Assembly (NCBI GenBank): GCA_031310005.1
Contig: CM062383.1
Coordinates: forward strand, 1,364,001 to 1,428,000
Reading direction: 5' to 3'
Length of the DNA: 64,000 nt
Source: Dactylellina haptotyla
Taxonomy: Eukaryota > Ascomycota > Orbiliomycetes > Orbiliales > Orbiliaceae
Below are positions 48,944 to 61,376 of this stretch, one piece after another. A model generated the notes under the pieces. It had not been told where the DNA came from, made no database searches, and saw only the letters and a program-made list of their open reading frames with translations. Both the position numbers and the translations under genes were made by a program. Each line of letters starts with the position of its first letter. The first letter of the stretch is position 1.

Positions 48944-51900
48944 ATGGCTGAGTCTCCCTTACCCTCCTACCCTCCCATTCCTGGGAGGGCGTCACGCTAT
49001 AAAGCTTCGAATGATGGCTCCTCGTCATCAACCCTATCCATCTCACCAACATCTTCCATCTCAACTGAGTTCTCGTCAGGCTCATCCAACAATAACTCCT
49101 TTCTAACGTCCTCGCGTCCCATGGACCCGCCCAGAAAACTGATGACACCTTTCAGAGGTACAGTTCGTAAGCTCCGGCCAAAAGGCCACCGGGAGAACTA
49201 TTCAACATCTCCGCAACCTCCTCAGCAACGTGCAGAAATTACATCAGCCCATCCTCCCCAAAATGAAATTTCCGACACCGTCCCCTCTCAGAATGAATCA
49301 GCACTCCAGGAGATGCCTATCGATGCGGAAGAGCCGCTGTTGGGCGAATCTACCATTTCAGGCTCAGGTTCTCAAAATATACAATCCCTCGCCGAAGAAG
49401 TAGAGCTTCCTATTTTGCAAGAAAATAGGCCGTTGAGACTAGGTAATGCTTGGAAAACACAAATAGAGCTTAAACTCAAGCTGTCCAAACTCCCTGAAAA
49501 TATTGCCACAGTTGATCTTTGGTCCCTTTTCTCCAAATTTGGAACCGTCGAAGAACTGGATATATCAGAGAATAGGGAGGGCAAGGCTACTGGCTACGGC
49601 CACGTCATCTTTCGGTGAGTAGGAAAATCACAATTCTCATCACAGTATACTGATTATCATTCAAGCCCCCCTCCTAGCACCAAGTTCTGGACGCAAAATT
49701 TGTCCATTAGACTCCAAGCCGATGGCACATCACATTGGATACAAGCGGATCCCAAGCCTTCAAACCGGGAATTTGCGGTGCCCAGCCCAGTTCGCCCCAA
49801 TGTAAAATATCCGGAACACATCGTACGTGTCGATTCACTCCGCATTGCCTCTTATAATTCTAAATATTTTTTTGAATAGAAAATACCAGTCAAAAGACTT
49901 GATTTCGGCTTCATGGTTCACGAAAAAACAATGATGTCAATGTTCTCTGTCGAATCCATTCCAAATATACAACCAAGTCTGTGCACCGAGATATCCTTCG
50001 AAGTTGATCTCCACAGGAAAAACCTACGGTTGCGATTCGACATCGTCTACAACACGTCAGACGGGAAACCGAAGAAGCGACGTGAAAGATATCGCATTCA
50101 GATTCCTTTCCTGGGTTTGGAAGAACTATTCGACACGTTATGTGATAGAACTGATGAAAGGCTCCGTTCTATTCTGATACCTCTTAAAACTCCACCTCAA
50201 ATCTGGCGTCGCATCCATAGAGTTGAAAGTTCCCATGATAAAGTTCACCATCGTCGCTGGAATGAATGGGATGCTTGGTATCGACAAACCGACATACTCG
50301 AGAACATGGCGGATATCAAAAATGAACCACTCGCTATAAGGAAGAAAAAGCCTGTTATTGATATAGGTCGTTGGACAACCTACCGTTTTTCTTTCGAACT
50401 CGATGAAGCCCAAAATGACGACTTTGATCTTATGCTCATGGCGCTAAAGGATTTCAATATCTCGTTCACCAAGTTTCCGGATTTTGGTTTTAGGGAAGAC
50501 CAAAATCTACCGGTTTGGGACGTTATAGATCCTCCAAAATCCGTGCCTTCGTATCTTGGGCAGCTCATGAGCGAATACAACCGAACACCCCTTCGCTATC
50601 CCTTGCGATACCAACTCGAGGCATGCATTTCCCAAGGATGTATCTCAGAATACAACATGACCAAGGAATTCGTGGAGAAGTTGGTCAAAATGGAGAACCG
50701 CGACGAAGGTTCGGCGGTCAAGTTATTAGAGGCCGTTGTCGACCAGGATAAGCGTTTCTACGAACCTATGGACATTTTCAACCATTTCAAGGGCAAGCGG
50801 CTGCCAAAGTCGAGACATATTCCTAAATATTGTATTGAAACAAGAAAGGCGACGATTACTCCCACGATGATATACTACACAAACCCAACTGTCGAGACTT
50901 CCAACCGAGTTGTCCGTCATTACTTTGCCTACCGGGATCGCTTTCTCAGAGTCCAGTTTACGGACGAGAAACGCCACGGCAAGGTTTCGGCGACAGAGGA
51001 GAAGAACTCTCACGAGCTATTCACTCGGGTTAAGCGAGCAATGTTAAATGGCATCATTATTGGTGACCGACACTTCAAGTTCCTTGCATTTGGCAATTCA
51101 CAACTGCGACAGCATGGCGCCTATTTCTTTGCAGAAACAGCGGACGTTAACTGCGATGATATTAGAAAGTGGATGGGGGATTTTAGCAACATAAAAATTA
51201 TTGCAAAATATGCGGCTCGTCTCGGACAGTGCTTCTGTAAGTCACAAATGATAAGCTAGTTAATGATGGAGGCTAATAGGAATGTTACAGCTACCACTCG
51301 AGCAATTAACGGATTCCGTGTTAAGACCACTGATATCCCAGATGTGGAAAGGAACGGTTACTGCTTTACGGACGGCTGCGGTACAATCTCGCAGAGTGCT
51401 GCGCAGTTGATCGCGGCAGAACTTGAACTTTTGAAGGATGAAGACCCACCGTCTTGTTTCCAATTTCGTCTCGGTGGGTGCAAGGGCATTCTTGCTGTCG
51501 ATTTGAATCTGAAGAAAGGAGAAACAAAAGAGGCGAGTTTTCAGGTCTGCATAAGACCCAGCCAGCGAAAATTCGAGGCCAGCCATAACATCTTGGAGAT
51601 CATCAAGGCGTCGGCTTTCTCTTCCGCATTTTTGAACAGGCAGTTGATTGCGGTTTTATCAGATCTCGGTCTCGATGAGCAGGTACTCCTCGATAAATTG
51701 GACGACCAACTGAGAGCTTTGAATGCTGCGGTAGAATCGGACAAAGCGGCACTGTCGTTGCTCCGAAAGTACATCGACCCGAACCAGGCAACATTGAGGA
51801 TTGCACGGTTAATCCTTGACGGGTTCATGGCATCCAAGGAGCCCTTCCTTGAGTGTCTATTGCATTTGTGGAGAGCTTGGTCTATCAAAATGTTGAAGGA

Positions 51901-53583
51901 GAAAGCTCGCATTGCCGTTGAAAACGGATGTTTCTTATTTGGGGTTGTTGATGAGACAGCAACACTGAGAGGCCATTTTGAAGAAGAACATCGGAAAATG
52001 AGAGTGGACAGGGCTGAAGGTGGTCTTCTGAAAACTAGTCTGTTGCCCGAAATTTTTGTTCAAATTCCAGACCCGGACAACAAAGGAACCTACAGGATCA
52101 TCAAAGGACCCTGTCTTCTTGCAAGAAACCCATCACTTCACCCTGGGGATCTTCGAATCGTGAACGCTGTTGATTGTCCGAAGCTCAGACACCTGAGAAA
52201 TGTTGTTGTTCTACCACAAACAGGAGACCGGCCCATTGCAAACATGTGTTCTGGTGGCGACCTGGATGGAGATGATTTCATCGTCATCTGGGATGGGGCA
52301 TTCCTCCCTCCCCGAATCAATGAAATGCCAGCCGATTACACACCACCGAAGCCGAAGGAAGCGACGGATGGTAAGGTAACTATCGACCACATTAGCACTT
52401 TTTTCGTGAACTATATGAAAAATGACATGTTAGGTGCCATTGCAAACGCCCACTTGGCAACAGCGGATGACGATCCAAACGGTGTTTATTCAGCTTCGTG
52501 CACGTATCCCTACAATTCGAATAAGACGTCAGCTCTTGCTAACAATTCATAGGTATCGAGCTAGCTGGACTCCACTCCTTAGCCGTTGATTTCCCCAAGA
52601 CGGGCGTCGAAGCGAAAATGGGTCGCCATCTTCGGATCAAAAAGTGGCCCCATTTTTTCGAGAAGAAGCAAGACAATCCCAGCAAGATCTACCATTCGGT
52701 GAATATTCTGGGGCGACTGTATGACGCGGTGGACAGAGTGTCGTTTCGGCCGGGAGAAGTCGCCAAAGAGCTTCAATTTGACGACCGAATCCTCAAGGCG
52801 TTCGAGGATATTGACGAGAGGATGCTCAACGCGGCGAGAGATTTGAAAGCGAAATACGACGACGCAATGCGCAGAATCATGGGCCAACACGAAATCAAAA
52901 CGGAGTTCGAGGTCTGGTCGACATTTGTGCTCGACCACCTCCAATTCGGCAGCGACTATAAGTTTCACGAAGATATCGGCGAGATTTGCAGCGCTCTCCT
53001 GGACCGCTTCGAGCGCGAAGCGAGAGCGGAGGTCCGCACTGATGACGAATACAGCATCGGGCGGTTCGCAGCGGCGATGTACACCGTCACCAACGAAGAG
53101 TACACGCAGGCGGCGGCTGAGGGGAAGACCATGGCGATGATTTCATTCCCTTGGATATTTGCGAGACTCTTGGGTAAGATTGCAGGAGGTGAGGGAGTCT
53201 TCTCTCGGAACCCAGAGACGGGGATGTGCTTGATTCCGAACGCGGAAACGGCCACGCAACTGCCGTATCTGCTCGAGAACAAGCACGTCCCCAAGTTGGA
53301 AAAAGAGATGAGAAAGGAGCGGGAGAAGAAGCAGCGGGGAGGGGTGGTGGTGGTGATGGATGAGGACGGCGATGGGGGAGAGGGGGTTGAAGAGAAGAAT
53401 GATGGGGAGGAGGGGGAGGATGGGGGGAGGGATGCCTTCAGAAAAGGCCTCCCTCCGATTATTGAATGGGCAGAGGGGATCACTCTCGAACACCTGCTTG
53501 AGGCGTCGAATTTGGCGAAGAAGGCGGAGGAGTTGGATACAGAAGCCATCGAAATGGACGACGATGACGACGACGACTACTAG
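48944..53583 (+). CDS. RNA-dependent RNA polymerase of the RNA-silencing type
   Basis: Makes double-stranded RNA from single-stranded RNA for Dicer (quelling, antiviral or meiotic silencing). Exons 48944-49614, 49666-49822, 49880-51236, 51291-52481 and 52553-53583, giving 1468 aa. The N-terminal 160 residues are Ser/Pro-rich. An RRM-like segment follows at about 170-225 (LPENIATVDLWSLFSKFG, GYGHVIFR). The conserved core has DGCGTISQSAA, FQFRLGGCKGILAVD, RIAVENGCFLFGVVDET and the catalytic SGGDLDGDDF, with metal-binding D1052, D1054 and D1056. LAGLHSLAVDFPKTG follows the last intron. The end is low-complexity: Gly/Glu/Asp-rich near 53340-53430 and an Asp run at the C-terminus. The gene is a single complete copy. 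It is an Rdp1/RRP/QDE-1/SAD-1 family member; the exact clade is not determined. Confidence 0.95.
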
Positions 53584-54269
53584 GAGGAGGAGGAGAAGGT
53601 ATTATTAAATTATCAGTATTACTATTATGGGCGCGTTTACAGAATAACTGCCACTACGATGCTGTCGCCCAACCAAAGTGTACATTACTCCTACTACAAT
53701 ATAGTTGATTTTATACTATCGTGACACTCTTGATGGAGCGGATGTGCGTTGGACGTGTTGGCGTTGTTGGGAGGCCGGGCTGGGGGTTCCGAGCAGCTGC
53801 ACGGCAGGTGAAACAGCTGCAGCCGGTCCGCGTCGAATGACGTGCGCCCGCGTCTGCCCATCGAAAATTTTGCCGCCTGCGATATCGGCGAGCTGCGAGC
53901 ACCCCGCGGCCGACCACCTCCAGGCACCTTTGAACGCATGTTTATAACGTTTATAATTTACGTCGGTGAGGCTGCCAGTTGGGAGGAGAGGATGCTGCGG
54001 GCACCAGATGCATACATACGAGGAGGAGTGGCGGGGGAGGGGCAACCGCTACCGCATCTGATTTTTGTTCCGTAATTGGCGCCGCCGGCCCAACAGCTCC
54101 TTCCGCAGCCAACTTTATCAGCAGCTCGTAGCCGAAGCCAACCTGAAAGCTTTTTTTTTTTTCCTTCGCTCTTCTACCTTTATAAGGTCCCATCTCTGCT
54201 GACCCGGGGCTGGATCTCTCGTTATCCGCAACCGAGTTCTAGTAGCACTCATACGGCAACATTGCACAA
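53584..54269. other. Intergenic region and ADE12 promoter
   Basis: Left part is 3' flank; the right part is GC-rich upstream DNA of the adenylosuccinate synthase gene, with a T12 run at about 54151-54162 and a TATAAGG near 54180. No gene seen. Confidence 0.6.
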
Positions 54270-55759
54270 ATGGAGGAAGCAGGTATCTCTGTCGTCCTCG
54301 GGGCCCAATGGGGCGACGAGGGCAAGGGCAAGCTCGTCGACATCCTCTGCGAGAAGGCCGATGTCGTCGCCCGTTGTCAAGGCGGGAACAATGCCGGGCA
54401 TACCATCGTAGCCAATGGCGTCGCCTACGACTTTCACATCCTCCCTTCAGGTAAAACTCCCCCCTCACATGTCGTGGCTGGCAATCGTGATAACGATAAT
54501 GCTGACAATGATAACGCATCCCAGGCCTCGTCAACCCCAACTGCCAAAACCTCATCGGCTCCGGCGTCGTCATCCACATCCCGTCCTTCTTCGCCGAGCT
54601 GTCTGCCGCCCAGTCCAAAGGCCTCAACACTGATGGGCGGATCTTCATCTCCAGCCGCGCCCACATTGTGTTGGATCTGCACCAGATCGTTGACGGCCTG
54701 GAAGAAGTCGCGTTGGGCAAGGCCAACGTTGGCACCACCAGGAAGGGTATCGGCCCGACGTACTCTTCCAAGGCCTCCAGGAGTGGTTTGCGTATCGAAG
54801 AACTCGACCTGGAGAAGTGGGATCTCTTCGAGAAGCGGTTCCGGGACCTAGTCGGCGGGCTGAAGAAGCGCTTTGGCGACCTGCTGAACGACTACGACGA
54901 GGAAAAGGAGCTTACCTTCCTAAAAGTGCGTGACGGATGCCTTAAATCGAAGTAACGATAACTTGCAGCTAACATAAAAGTAGGACGTGGCACCCAAGGT
55001 CAAGCCGTTCGTTGTCAATGCGATCCCTTGGATGAATGAAAAGCAGATCAGCAACAAGAGAATTCTCGTTGAGGGCGCCAATGCGCTTATGCTGGATCTC
55101 GATTACGGCACTTATCCATACGTCACAAGTTCAAACACCGGAATCGGCGGGGTGTTCACCGGGTTAGCCATATCACCGTTCAAAATTAGGGAGATCGTGG
55201 GAGTTGTAAAAGCATATACTACGAGGGTGGGAGGAGGGCCGTTCCCCACCGAACAGCTCAATGTAAGTTAATATCAAAAGTTCCCAAGGAGAGAGAAACA
55301 AACAGGAAAGATTGCTGACAGTGTTCGGAATAGGAAATCGGCGAACATCTCCAGACGGTGGGCCGCGAGGTAGGAGTCACGACTGGCAGGAAGAGGAGGT
55401 GCGGCTGGCTGGATCTCGTCGTCCTCAAGCATTCCATGATGGTAAACCATTACACAAGCATTAACCTGACGAAATTGGACATTCTAGACAATCTCCCAGA
55501 AATCAAGGTTGCGATAGCTTATCGACTCCCTGATGGAAGCGAGATTGATGCCTTCCCCCCCGATTTGTCTATATTGAAATGCATCGAACCGGTCTATACG
55601 ACCTTGAGCGGCTGGTCATCAAGCATTGCCAACCTGACATCATACGATGACCTCCCTCAAGAGGCTAAAAACTACATCGAATTTATCGAGAGGTTCATTG
55701 GAGCTCCGATAGGAAGTGTAGGTGTGGGTCCCGCGCGTGAGAACATGTTGTTTAAGTGA
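54270..55759 (+). CDS. ADE12: Adenylosuccinate synthase
   Basis: Joins aspartate to IMP using GTP, the first committed step from IMP to AMP. Exons 54270-54450, 54525-54925, 54984-55262 and 55334-55759, giving 428 aa, normal for the enzyme. The N-terminus carries the active-site loop [11 protein letters not shown] with catalytic D16 and then [45 protein letters not shown] and GVFTGL also match. The C-terminus ends [18 protein letters not shown], typical. Start is the first ATG of the leader, ACAAATGGAG. No Gcn4/Bas1-type TGACTC site is seen in the 600 bases before it. Confidence 0.96.
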
Positions 55760-57246
55760 AATTGGAGCCTCCGGAGATGATTCATATTGTGTTTTTTTTT
55801 TTAATTGGGATACTGTAACTGTATTTGCTGGTTTGTTCGGTAATTTTTTATTTTATTTTTGGAGTGAGATTATACAAGGTCGAAAAGAAAAATATATAGA
55901 GACTTCCCAATTCAGGAGAATGAAAAAGATATTTCTGCAACTCTGGTCACCATCTTCAGCTGTGATGTCCCCTTTTTTCTCTCTCGCAGTGACCCCACAG
56001 CGGGGAGACCATAGGATTGTCTAGATTTAGAAGCTTCATCTAATCTTACTGGGTTTGTTGATCCGGATTCGTTGGGAGTAATGTACTCTATCCACGTCCG
56101 TGCGCTCGGTGTCAAAAAGACGCCCGAAAGGTCCTCAACATTCAATTAAGTAAGCCTGTGGTGATTGGTATCCGTGCTATTACATTCCTAGTTATAAAAT
56201 AGGCCTTCGCAGTGGGGTGAAACTCGTTTTTTCTCGATTTGGGGTGGGCTGTTTGCTCAGTCACGGATGATTGATCGGGACCACTTTAAGCAGTTATCGC
56301 GAGCCGGGATTTAAAATCACCGATCTCATTTCTCGTCAATCTATACGGCACATTTGGTATGCATAGCGTTTTATGCTATAGCCATTAACGGTGTGACTTA
56401 AGATCATCTGCTCTTTTTGCACGCCACTTTGTATCTCTAGGTGAAATCGATCGAGGACCAATTTAACGATCCAGCCGACCGATATTTCCTTGGAAGTGCT
56501 GCGAACCTGGTACTTCGCGTGCTCCACATGTGATGCAAGTAGATCGATGCTCTCACAAAATATATAGTGTTCGTACCTAGGCTCCCAACCGACGGACCAC
56601 CAACCAATGTGGGTATCTGTGTTTCGTTTTGTGGTGGCCGTGCGTCTGCCGGTTTGCATGGTTTGTCCCAGAAGGAAGACTCTGGAAGCTCTTGGCCCAA
56701 CCAGAATACTTTATCCGGAGCCACCAGGCGAATCAATGGCCCGACGTTAATGTCAGCTACCGAGAAACAAGAGGAAACAAGAGGAAACAAACCGGGGTAG
56801 ACGTTGCAATCAATCGACAGCTCGGGTTTTTTCTGGGCTGAGAGGTCCTCTCGGATAGGATATGACTTCGCCCGCTTGAAGTACGCACGGGATACGCATG
56901 CAAACGCGACTGCAACTGGCATCTCCGGGTTCCCATCTGGTCCCTCTCGGTGGGTCGAAGCTCACTCGCTAACCGCAAGTTGACGCTTGCTCGACAAGTT
57001 TGGGCGCTCACCCGGTCGGTCGTAGGAGGCTTATGTCCTGGCTTCTGTTCTCAACCCTTCCCCTTCCGCCGACCTGGCTGTCGGCCGCGGGCGATGACGA
57101 GGCCCGATAAGACCACGTCAAAGCTTGGTAGTAAGGCGAGCTTATATAATAAACTCGTGTTTGCATGAACGCTTAAGCGGGCTCTTGGGCTAGATCCTTA
57201 GATTCTAAAATTGAATTTTAATATCCATCCGACGTGCGTCCTCGCT

Positions 57247-57270
57247 CTGACTGACTGACTGACTGACTGA
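57247..57270 (+). repeat. CTGA microsatellite (6 copies)
   Basis: Six CTGA units in a row, upstream of the Zn2Cys6 gene. Confidence 0.9.
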
Positions 57271-57760
57271 CCTCTTCTTCGTCCTTTTCTGCAGAGTCTG
57301 GGGATGGCTTACGCCTTCATTTCAAACATCCACCTGCTTCCTCGAGCTCGGACGGTATCATATATTATATATTATACAATCCCTTGCATCGTGGGCTCTT
57401 AATATAGCACGGTGGAATCCTTTCCTATCGACGTTAGCTTCACCATAATTCTTTTGTTCCCCCTTTATCGAATCATCTCCCTGCCCGCGTGCTTTTCCGG
57501 TTTCCGACCTCTTCCTTCCCCTGGCCCGCCTGCACCCAGCTCGCCAGAGCAGAGCTAAACGAAAGGTTATAACCAGAAGTGTAGCCCCGATACGAAACCT
57601 TTACCCATAGCATCGTTCCCTCCACATGCTCTCTTTGTCACCCGCACACCAACAGCAGCAGCGTATACATTTTCAACGGCCTAGGCCACGCCGCTCATGA
57701 TCTCCTGTGCTCTCCTCCATTTACCCTCGTATCCAACGTTCCGAAACGGAATCGCTTCCG

Positions 57761-57938
57761 AACCCTAAACAGGTATCAAGCGAGAACCTCCCGTCCGCAC
57801 GTTGGTTCTGCGGAAATTCCCGGTGTCAGCGAGTAAAAACGTTTCAATCCGGGGCTGCCCCTCCGGAACGACACACACACCTACGCACACACATACGACG
57901 CGGCGGCGTCGGGCTGGCTTTTCTGCAGGAAACCCTAA
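57761..57938 (+). promoter_or_regulatory. Two AACCCTAA boxes in the Zn2Cys6 leader
   Basis: AACCCTAA occurs at 57761-57768 and at 57931-57938, 170 bases apart, both upstream of the start at 58097. This 8-mer is the core of telobox/Tbf1-type promoter sites. Two within 180 bases is more than chance would suggest for a 64-kb window (about two expected on both strands together). Confidence 0.4.
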
Positions 57939-58096
57939 TTCACATTGCCCTTCTTGCATAACCGCCCTTAATCGGTTGTCCTTGGATTTATTATTTCTTT
58001 CTTTCTTTCTTTCTTTTTTTGGTTCCCCTCTGTGCCCGTCCGTACCACCTTGAGCGGGGAGGGAGTGGCCCTCGTATATGCGTGTGGTACCCACTC

Positions 58097-60056
58097 ATGG
58101 CGCGGGATCGGATTCAGTTAGACTTCATCATCTCCCCAAGTGAGGATGACGGCCAGCAGCCGTTTGCCTGGGACGAATCGCCGACCTCCTCTTCATGGAC
58201 CTCTGCTGGGCCTGCGCGCATTGTAGAGCTTGCCGAGAGCACCAGCTCCGACAGCCCGGAGGCCGAGACCGAATCGAAGGCGACAAGTGTGCCAGGCCGG
58301 AAATCATCATTGGCAGTCATCGCGGGGGGCATTAGCTCGAGGAAAGGCCGCGGCAAACAGGCGTTCCGACATCGCAAGTCGCATATCAAATCAAAGAATG
58401 GCTGCTTCAGCTGCAAGGAGCGGCGTGTCAAGGTACACAGCACACCCTTGTTCTTGCTTTTATTTTAGGATGCGGGCACACAGATTTCGAATAAGCGCCA
58501 TTGGCCACGTGCGCCTCTAGCTCTCTCTCACGCCCTATCAGCTGTGCCCGTAGAGTAGAAAGTCGGTCACAATCGGGTGGTAGCTTATACTAATCTTTCT
58601 CGAGTGGCTTCCAGTGCGACGAGGACAAGCCGGAGTGCCAGAACTGCCTCAAGCGTTCCCTACGATGCGAATACCCTCCCCCACCTTCGGCCCCCGAAAT
58701 CGTCTTCGCGCAGCCGTTTGTTGTTCCGGACGGCAAGGGGAAGAATGGGGCGGTAGTCCCCGTCGCCATCAAGAAACTCGAGAAGTCGTTGAAGCCCATC
58801 AACCTCGGAGCCCAATTCGTCCCGAAGGCACTCGAGTTCCGGATGTCGAAATACAACCAGATTCCTGTCCAGGTTGGCATGCCTGACCTTCGGTTGATGC
58901 AGAACTTCACCATGAACGCCAGCCAGACGTTGATTTTGGGACCGAATACAACGCTATGGCGTAGAGATGCGGCGGAGCTTGCTTTCAAGGTGAGTCGTGG
59001 ATCTTATCCTTCTTGTGACTGTACTAACGTAGAATATAGCACAACTTCCTGATGCACGCTCTCCTCATGTTCTCCGCGCGTCATCTCGTCGTCCTCGAGC
59101 CTAACGAAAAGGAGCATCGGATACACGAATTACAGCACCGACAACATGCTTTGGGTACTCTACGACTTACTCTCTCCGATGTCGGTGTTACCGCCGCAAA
59201 CTACGACGCTCTGATAGCAGCGAACACTCTCCTGGCTTTTCATTCCTGCGCGGCATTTGATCATGGCGATATCGATGCTGGTGCTGACGAATATCTGCCC
59301 TTGATGAACGGCGTGAAAAACATCGTCAAGGAGATGTGGGGCAAAAAGTCCGATAGCATCTTTGGCGACTTGCTCTCGATGCCGCTGACCATGGATGCGC
59401 GAGACGTCCAGCTTGACGGACTGGAAATCATGGAAATGTTGAAAGAGGAGCAAGAGGCAAGCATCGATACTATAAACCTCATATCCGAACCGCCCATCGA
59501 CTGCAGCGATGAGGACAAGGACTTTGTCATGGAGGTCATGCGCAAAAAATGGCAATCCGGGCCCGGGAAGTGGCAGTCCGGCATGGATCTCCTGGTTGCG
59601 GACAGCATTCCTAATTTCGACTGGGATTCTCACGGCACGATCATCTATCAGAAAGTTCTACTGTCATTGTTGCCCCTACTCGAAGCCGTCAGAAACGCCC
59701 CGGATTCCATCCATATGGATATGACATCCAACATATCCTGCGCGCTCGTAGCATGGCCAGCAACCCAACCTGATCGTTACATCGAACTCGTTCAGCGAAA
59801 AGACCCGAAAGCTTTGATCATCCTCGCGCATTACTACGCTGCCATGTGCCATCTCGATCTCGACCAATGTTGGTGGCTACAAGGTCGACCGACAGCCATG
59901 TGTCAATCAATATGCCGCGAAATGGGAGATGCATATCCACACTTGATGAGATGGCCACGGGAAGCCTGCGAATATGAAGAATCCGATAAGATGGAGACGG
60001 AGAAGGCCACGTTCCCGAACCCGTTTGAGTTTATCGTCGACTTTGAGAAATCATGA
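58097..60056 (+). CDS. Zn2Cys6 transcription factor (fungal-specific)
   Basis: DNA-binding regulator. Exons 58097-58432, 58615-58989 and 59040-60056, giving 575 aa. The binuclear zinc cluster is CFSC-KERRVK-C-DEDKPE-C-QN-C-LKRSLR-C with cysteines at 103, 106, 113, 120, 123 and 130, spacing C-x2-C-x6-C-x6-C-x2-C-x6-C. It is preceded by a basic helix-like RHRKSHIKSKNG patch. The first intron falls inside the cluster, a common position in this family. About 100 residues of acidic N-terminus come first. The C-terminal two-thirds looks like the fungal-specific middle domain with LLMFSARHL and LLSLLPLLEAV; it resembles the sterol/Upc2-like group in having a cluster near the N-terminus, but this is not decisive. 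Targets are unknown. Confidence 0.88.
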
Positions 60057-60495
60057 ATGAAGGGATGATGGCTTTTTGATTTACCTTGGAGTTTGCTAAA
60101 TATTTTTCAATGGCGGGATTTCATTAATATAGGGCGTTCCGAAAGAAGAAATTTTTATTGCGAGCATTTAGCGTCGGATATCATCTTTTTTTTTCCCAAC
60201 CGTACACGCACACATTATACACGTATATATATACTTTTAGTTTTTAACTTGTAGATATTCGATTCTAAATACATTTTTCTCTGTTCTTATTTTAGAAGTA
60301 CGAATATTTTGCGATTCATAGTATATTTAGCGCGTCGCTTCGTGAAATTTAGGAGATCATTTTATTCTCTCAAAACGGGAAACCAAGTGCTTAAGTAGTA
60401 AACCACCATTTGATCTTCGCTTAGGGCGCATGTCTATCAAGGATATGGTTTGATGGTGACGAATTGTGCATCAATTGCTCAAACCAGCTACACCT
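60057..60495. other. Convergent 3' intergenic region
   Basis: AT-rich 3' flanks of the Zn2Cys6 gene and the small gene. No gene seen. Confidence 0.6.
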
Positions 60496-60856
60496 TTACT
60501 TCTTTCCGCTATTATTGGACGGAGGGGTATAATTCGAACCCCCTTGGCCGTTATTGTGGTAGGTAGACCCCTATTGGATTGAAAGAACTATGCTTAGGAG
60601 ATTCACCCAGAATATTGGCTGGTATTTCAGGTCCACTTACATTGGGGTTACTATAGTAGTAGCTCCCGTTACTGTTCGAATAGTGATATGAATTTGAATT
60701 CGAAGCCCCGCTACCGTAATCGCGGGAACAATAGTGATTGCCTCTGCATCAAGGATGGTTAGCTAATACCTGTAGCTACGAACTCGTGGGATCATACTGG
60801 CTGTTGGTGCCCGAGCTCTTGTACTCGTAGGAGTTTCCTTGGTTATCAGTAGGCAT
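60496..60856 (-). CDS. Small conserved Ser/Tyr/Asn-rich fungal protein
   Basis: Three short exons (minus): 60856-60798, 60743-60641 and 60570-60496, giving 78 aa. All junctions are GT/AG with good phase: the first intron ends GATGCAG after AGCTAACC, and the second starts GTAAGTG. The protein reads MPTDNQGNSYEYKSSGTNSQ, then GNHYCSRDYGSG, SNSYHYSNSNGSYYYSNPNG and ends NNSGKK; it is very rich in Ser, Tyr, Asn and Gly with only one Cys. I believe such a small protein (GTNSQGNHYCSRDYG pattern) is conserved in filamentous ascomycetes, with no known role. It has no signal peptide. No single exon is long enough to be found by simple open-frame searches. Confidence 0.78.
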
Positions 60857-61376
60857 CGTGGAAGGAAGAATGGGTTCTAGTGTTTAGAAAATCAAGGTGT
60901 CGGATATTGGATTTGAATATTCGAATTCAAGTTGCTTGCTCCCGATCTCAGATAAATTGGAGAGAAAGAGAATGGGAACCAAGGGGCTTTAAATAAACAA
61001 GCAAGACTTTGGAAAGGTGGGGGGTTTGCACCGGTGCAATGATCTCCACCTCGATTCTCGCCCTCTTCGAAAATCTGTGCACCCTAAATGGGGATAGACG
61101 AGCCACAAACGAAACTAAAGATGTGACGAAAATGTCCCCGCATGCGCGAAAATGGTGTTGTCTGATGTTGCAAGCCCAAAGCTCCGCGATTGAGAGCTCA
61201 AAGAGGACTAGACTACGGAGTCTGGACAGCTGATTGGGCTGGCAATGTCCGGGGGCTGGGGTTGAACTTCAGGCACTGTATATCGATAGCCCCCATTCGC
61301 TGAAGTCACGACAGCCACTACGCACCAAAGACATCTTTCAGTCTGATGCCTGGATTTACTGGGCGGATATCCGAAT
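60857..61376. promoter_or_regulatory. Divergent promoter region, small protein and beta-galactosidase
   Basis: 520 bases between two genes transcribed outward. The open frame 61009-61233 has no recognisable content. No specific factor site is called. Confidence 0.5.

Larger units (their letters stand above)
55760..58096. other. Long intergenic region and leader of the Zn2Cys6 gene (2.3 kb)
   Basis: 3' flank of ADE12, then probably the promoter and an unusually long leader of the Zn2Cys6 regulator. It holds a CTGA repeat (57247-57270, 6 copies), a TATATATTATATATTATACA stretch near 57360, two AACCCTAA boxes (57761-57768 and 57931-57938) and a TTTC run near 57992-58014. Several short upstream ATGs precede 58097. 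I see no gene. Confidence 0.55.

Noticed and set aside
52965-53549. 194-aa antisense frame in the RNA polymerase gene
   Set aside because: Mirror of the real coding strand; its Ser/Pro runs come from the Glu/Gly-rich sense sequence.
60525-60545. TTCGAACCCC, like a tRNA T-loop
   Set aside because: It lies in exon 3 of the small gene, and no acceptor stem, D-arm or anticodon arm can be built around it.
48944-61376. Secondary-metabolite or defence gene cluster around the RNA polymerase and the Zn2Cys6 regulator
   Set aside because: No polyketide synthase, peptide synthetase, terpene cyclase, P450 or transporter nearby; neighbours are housekeeping genes.
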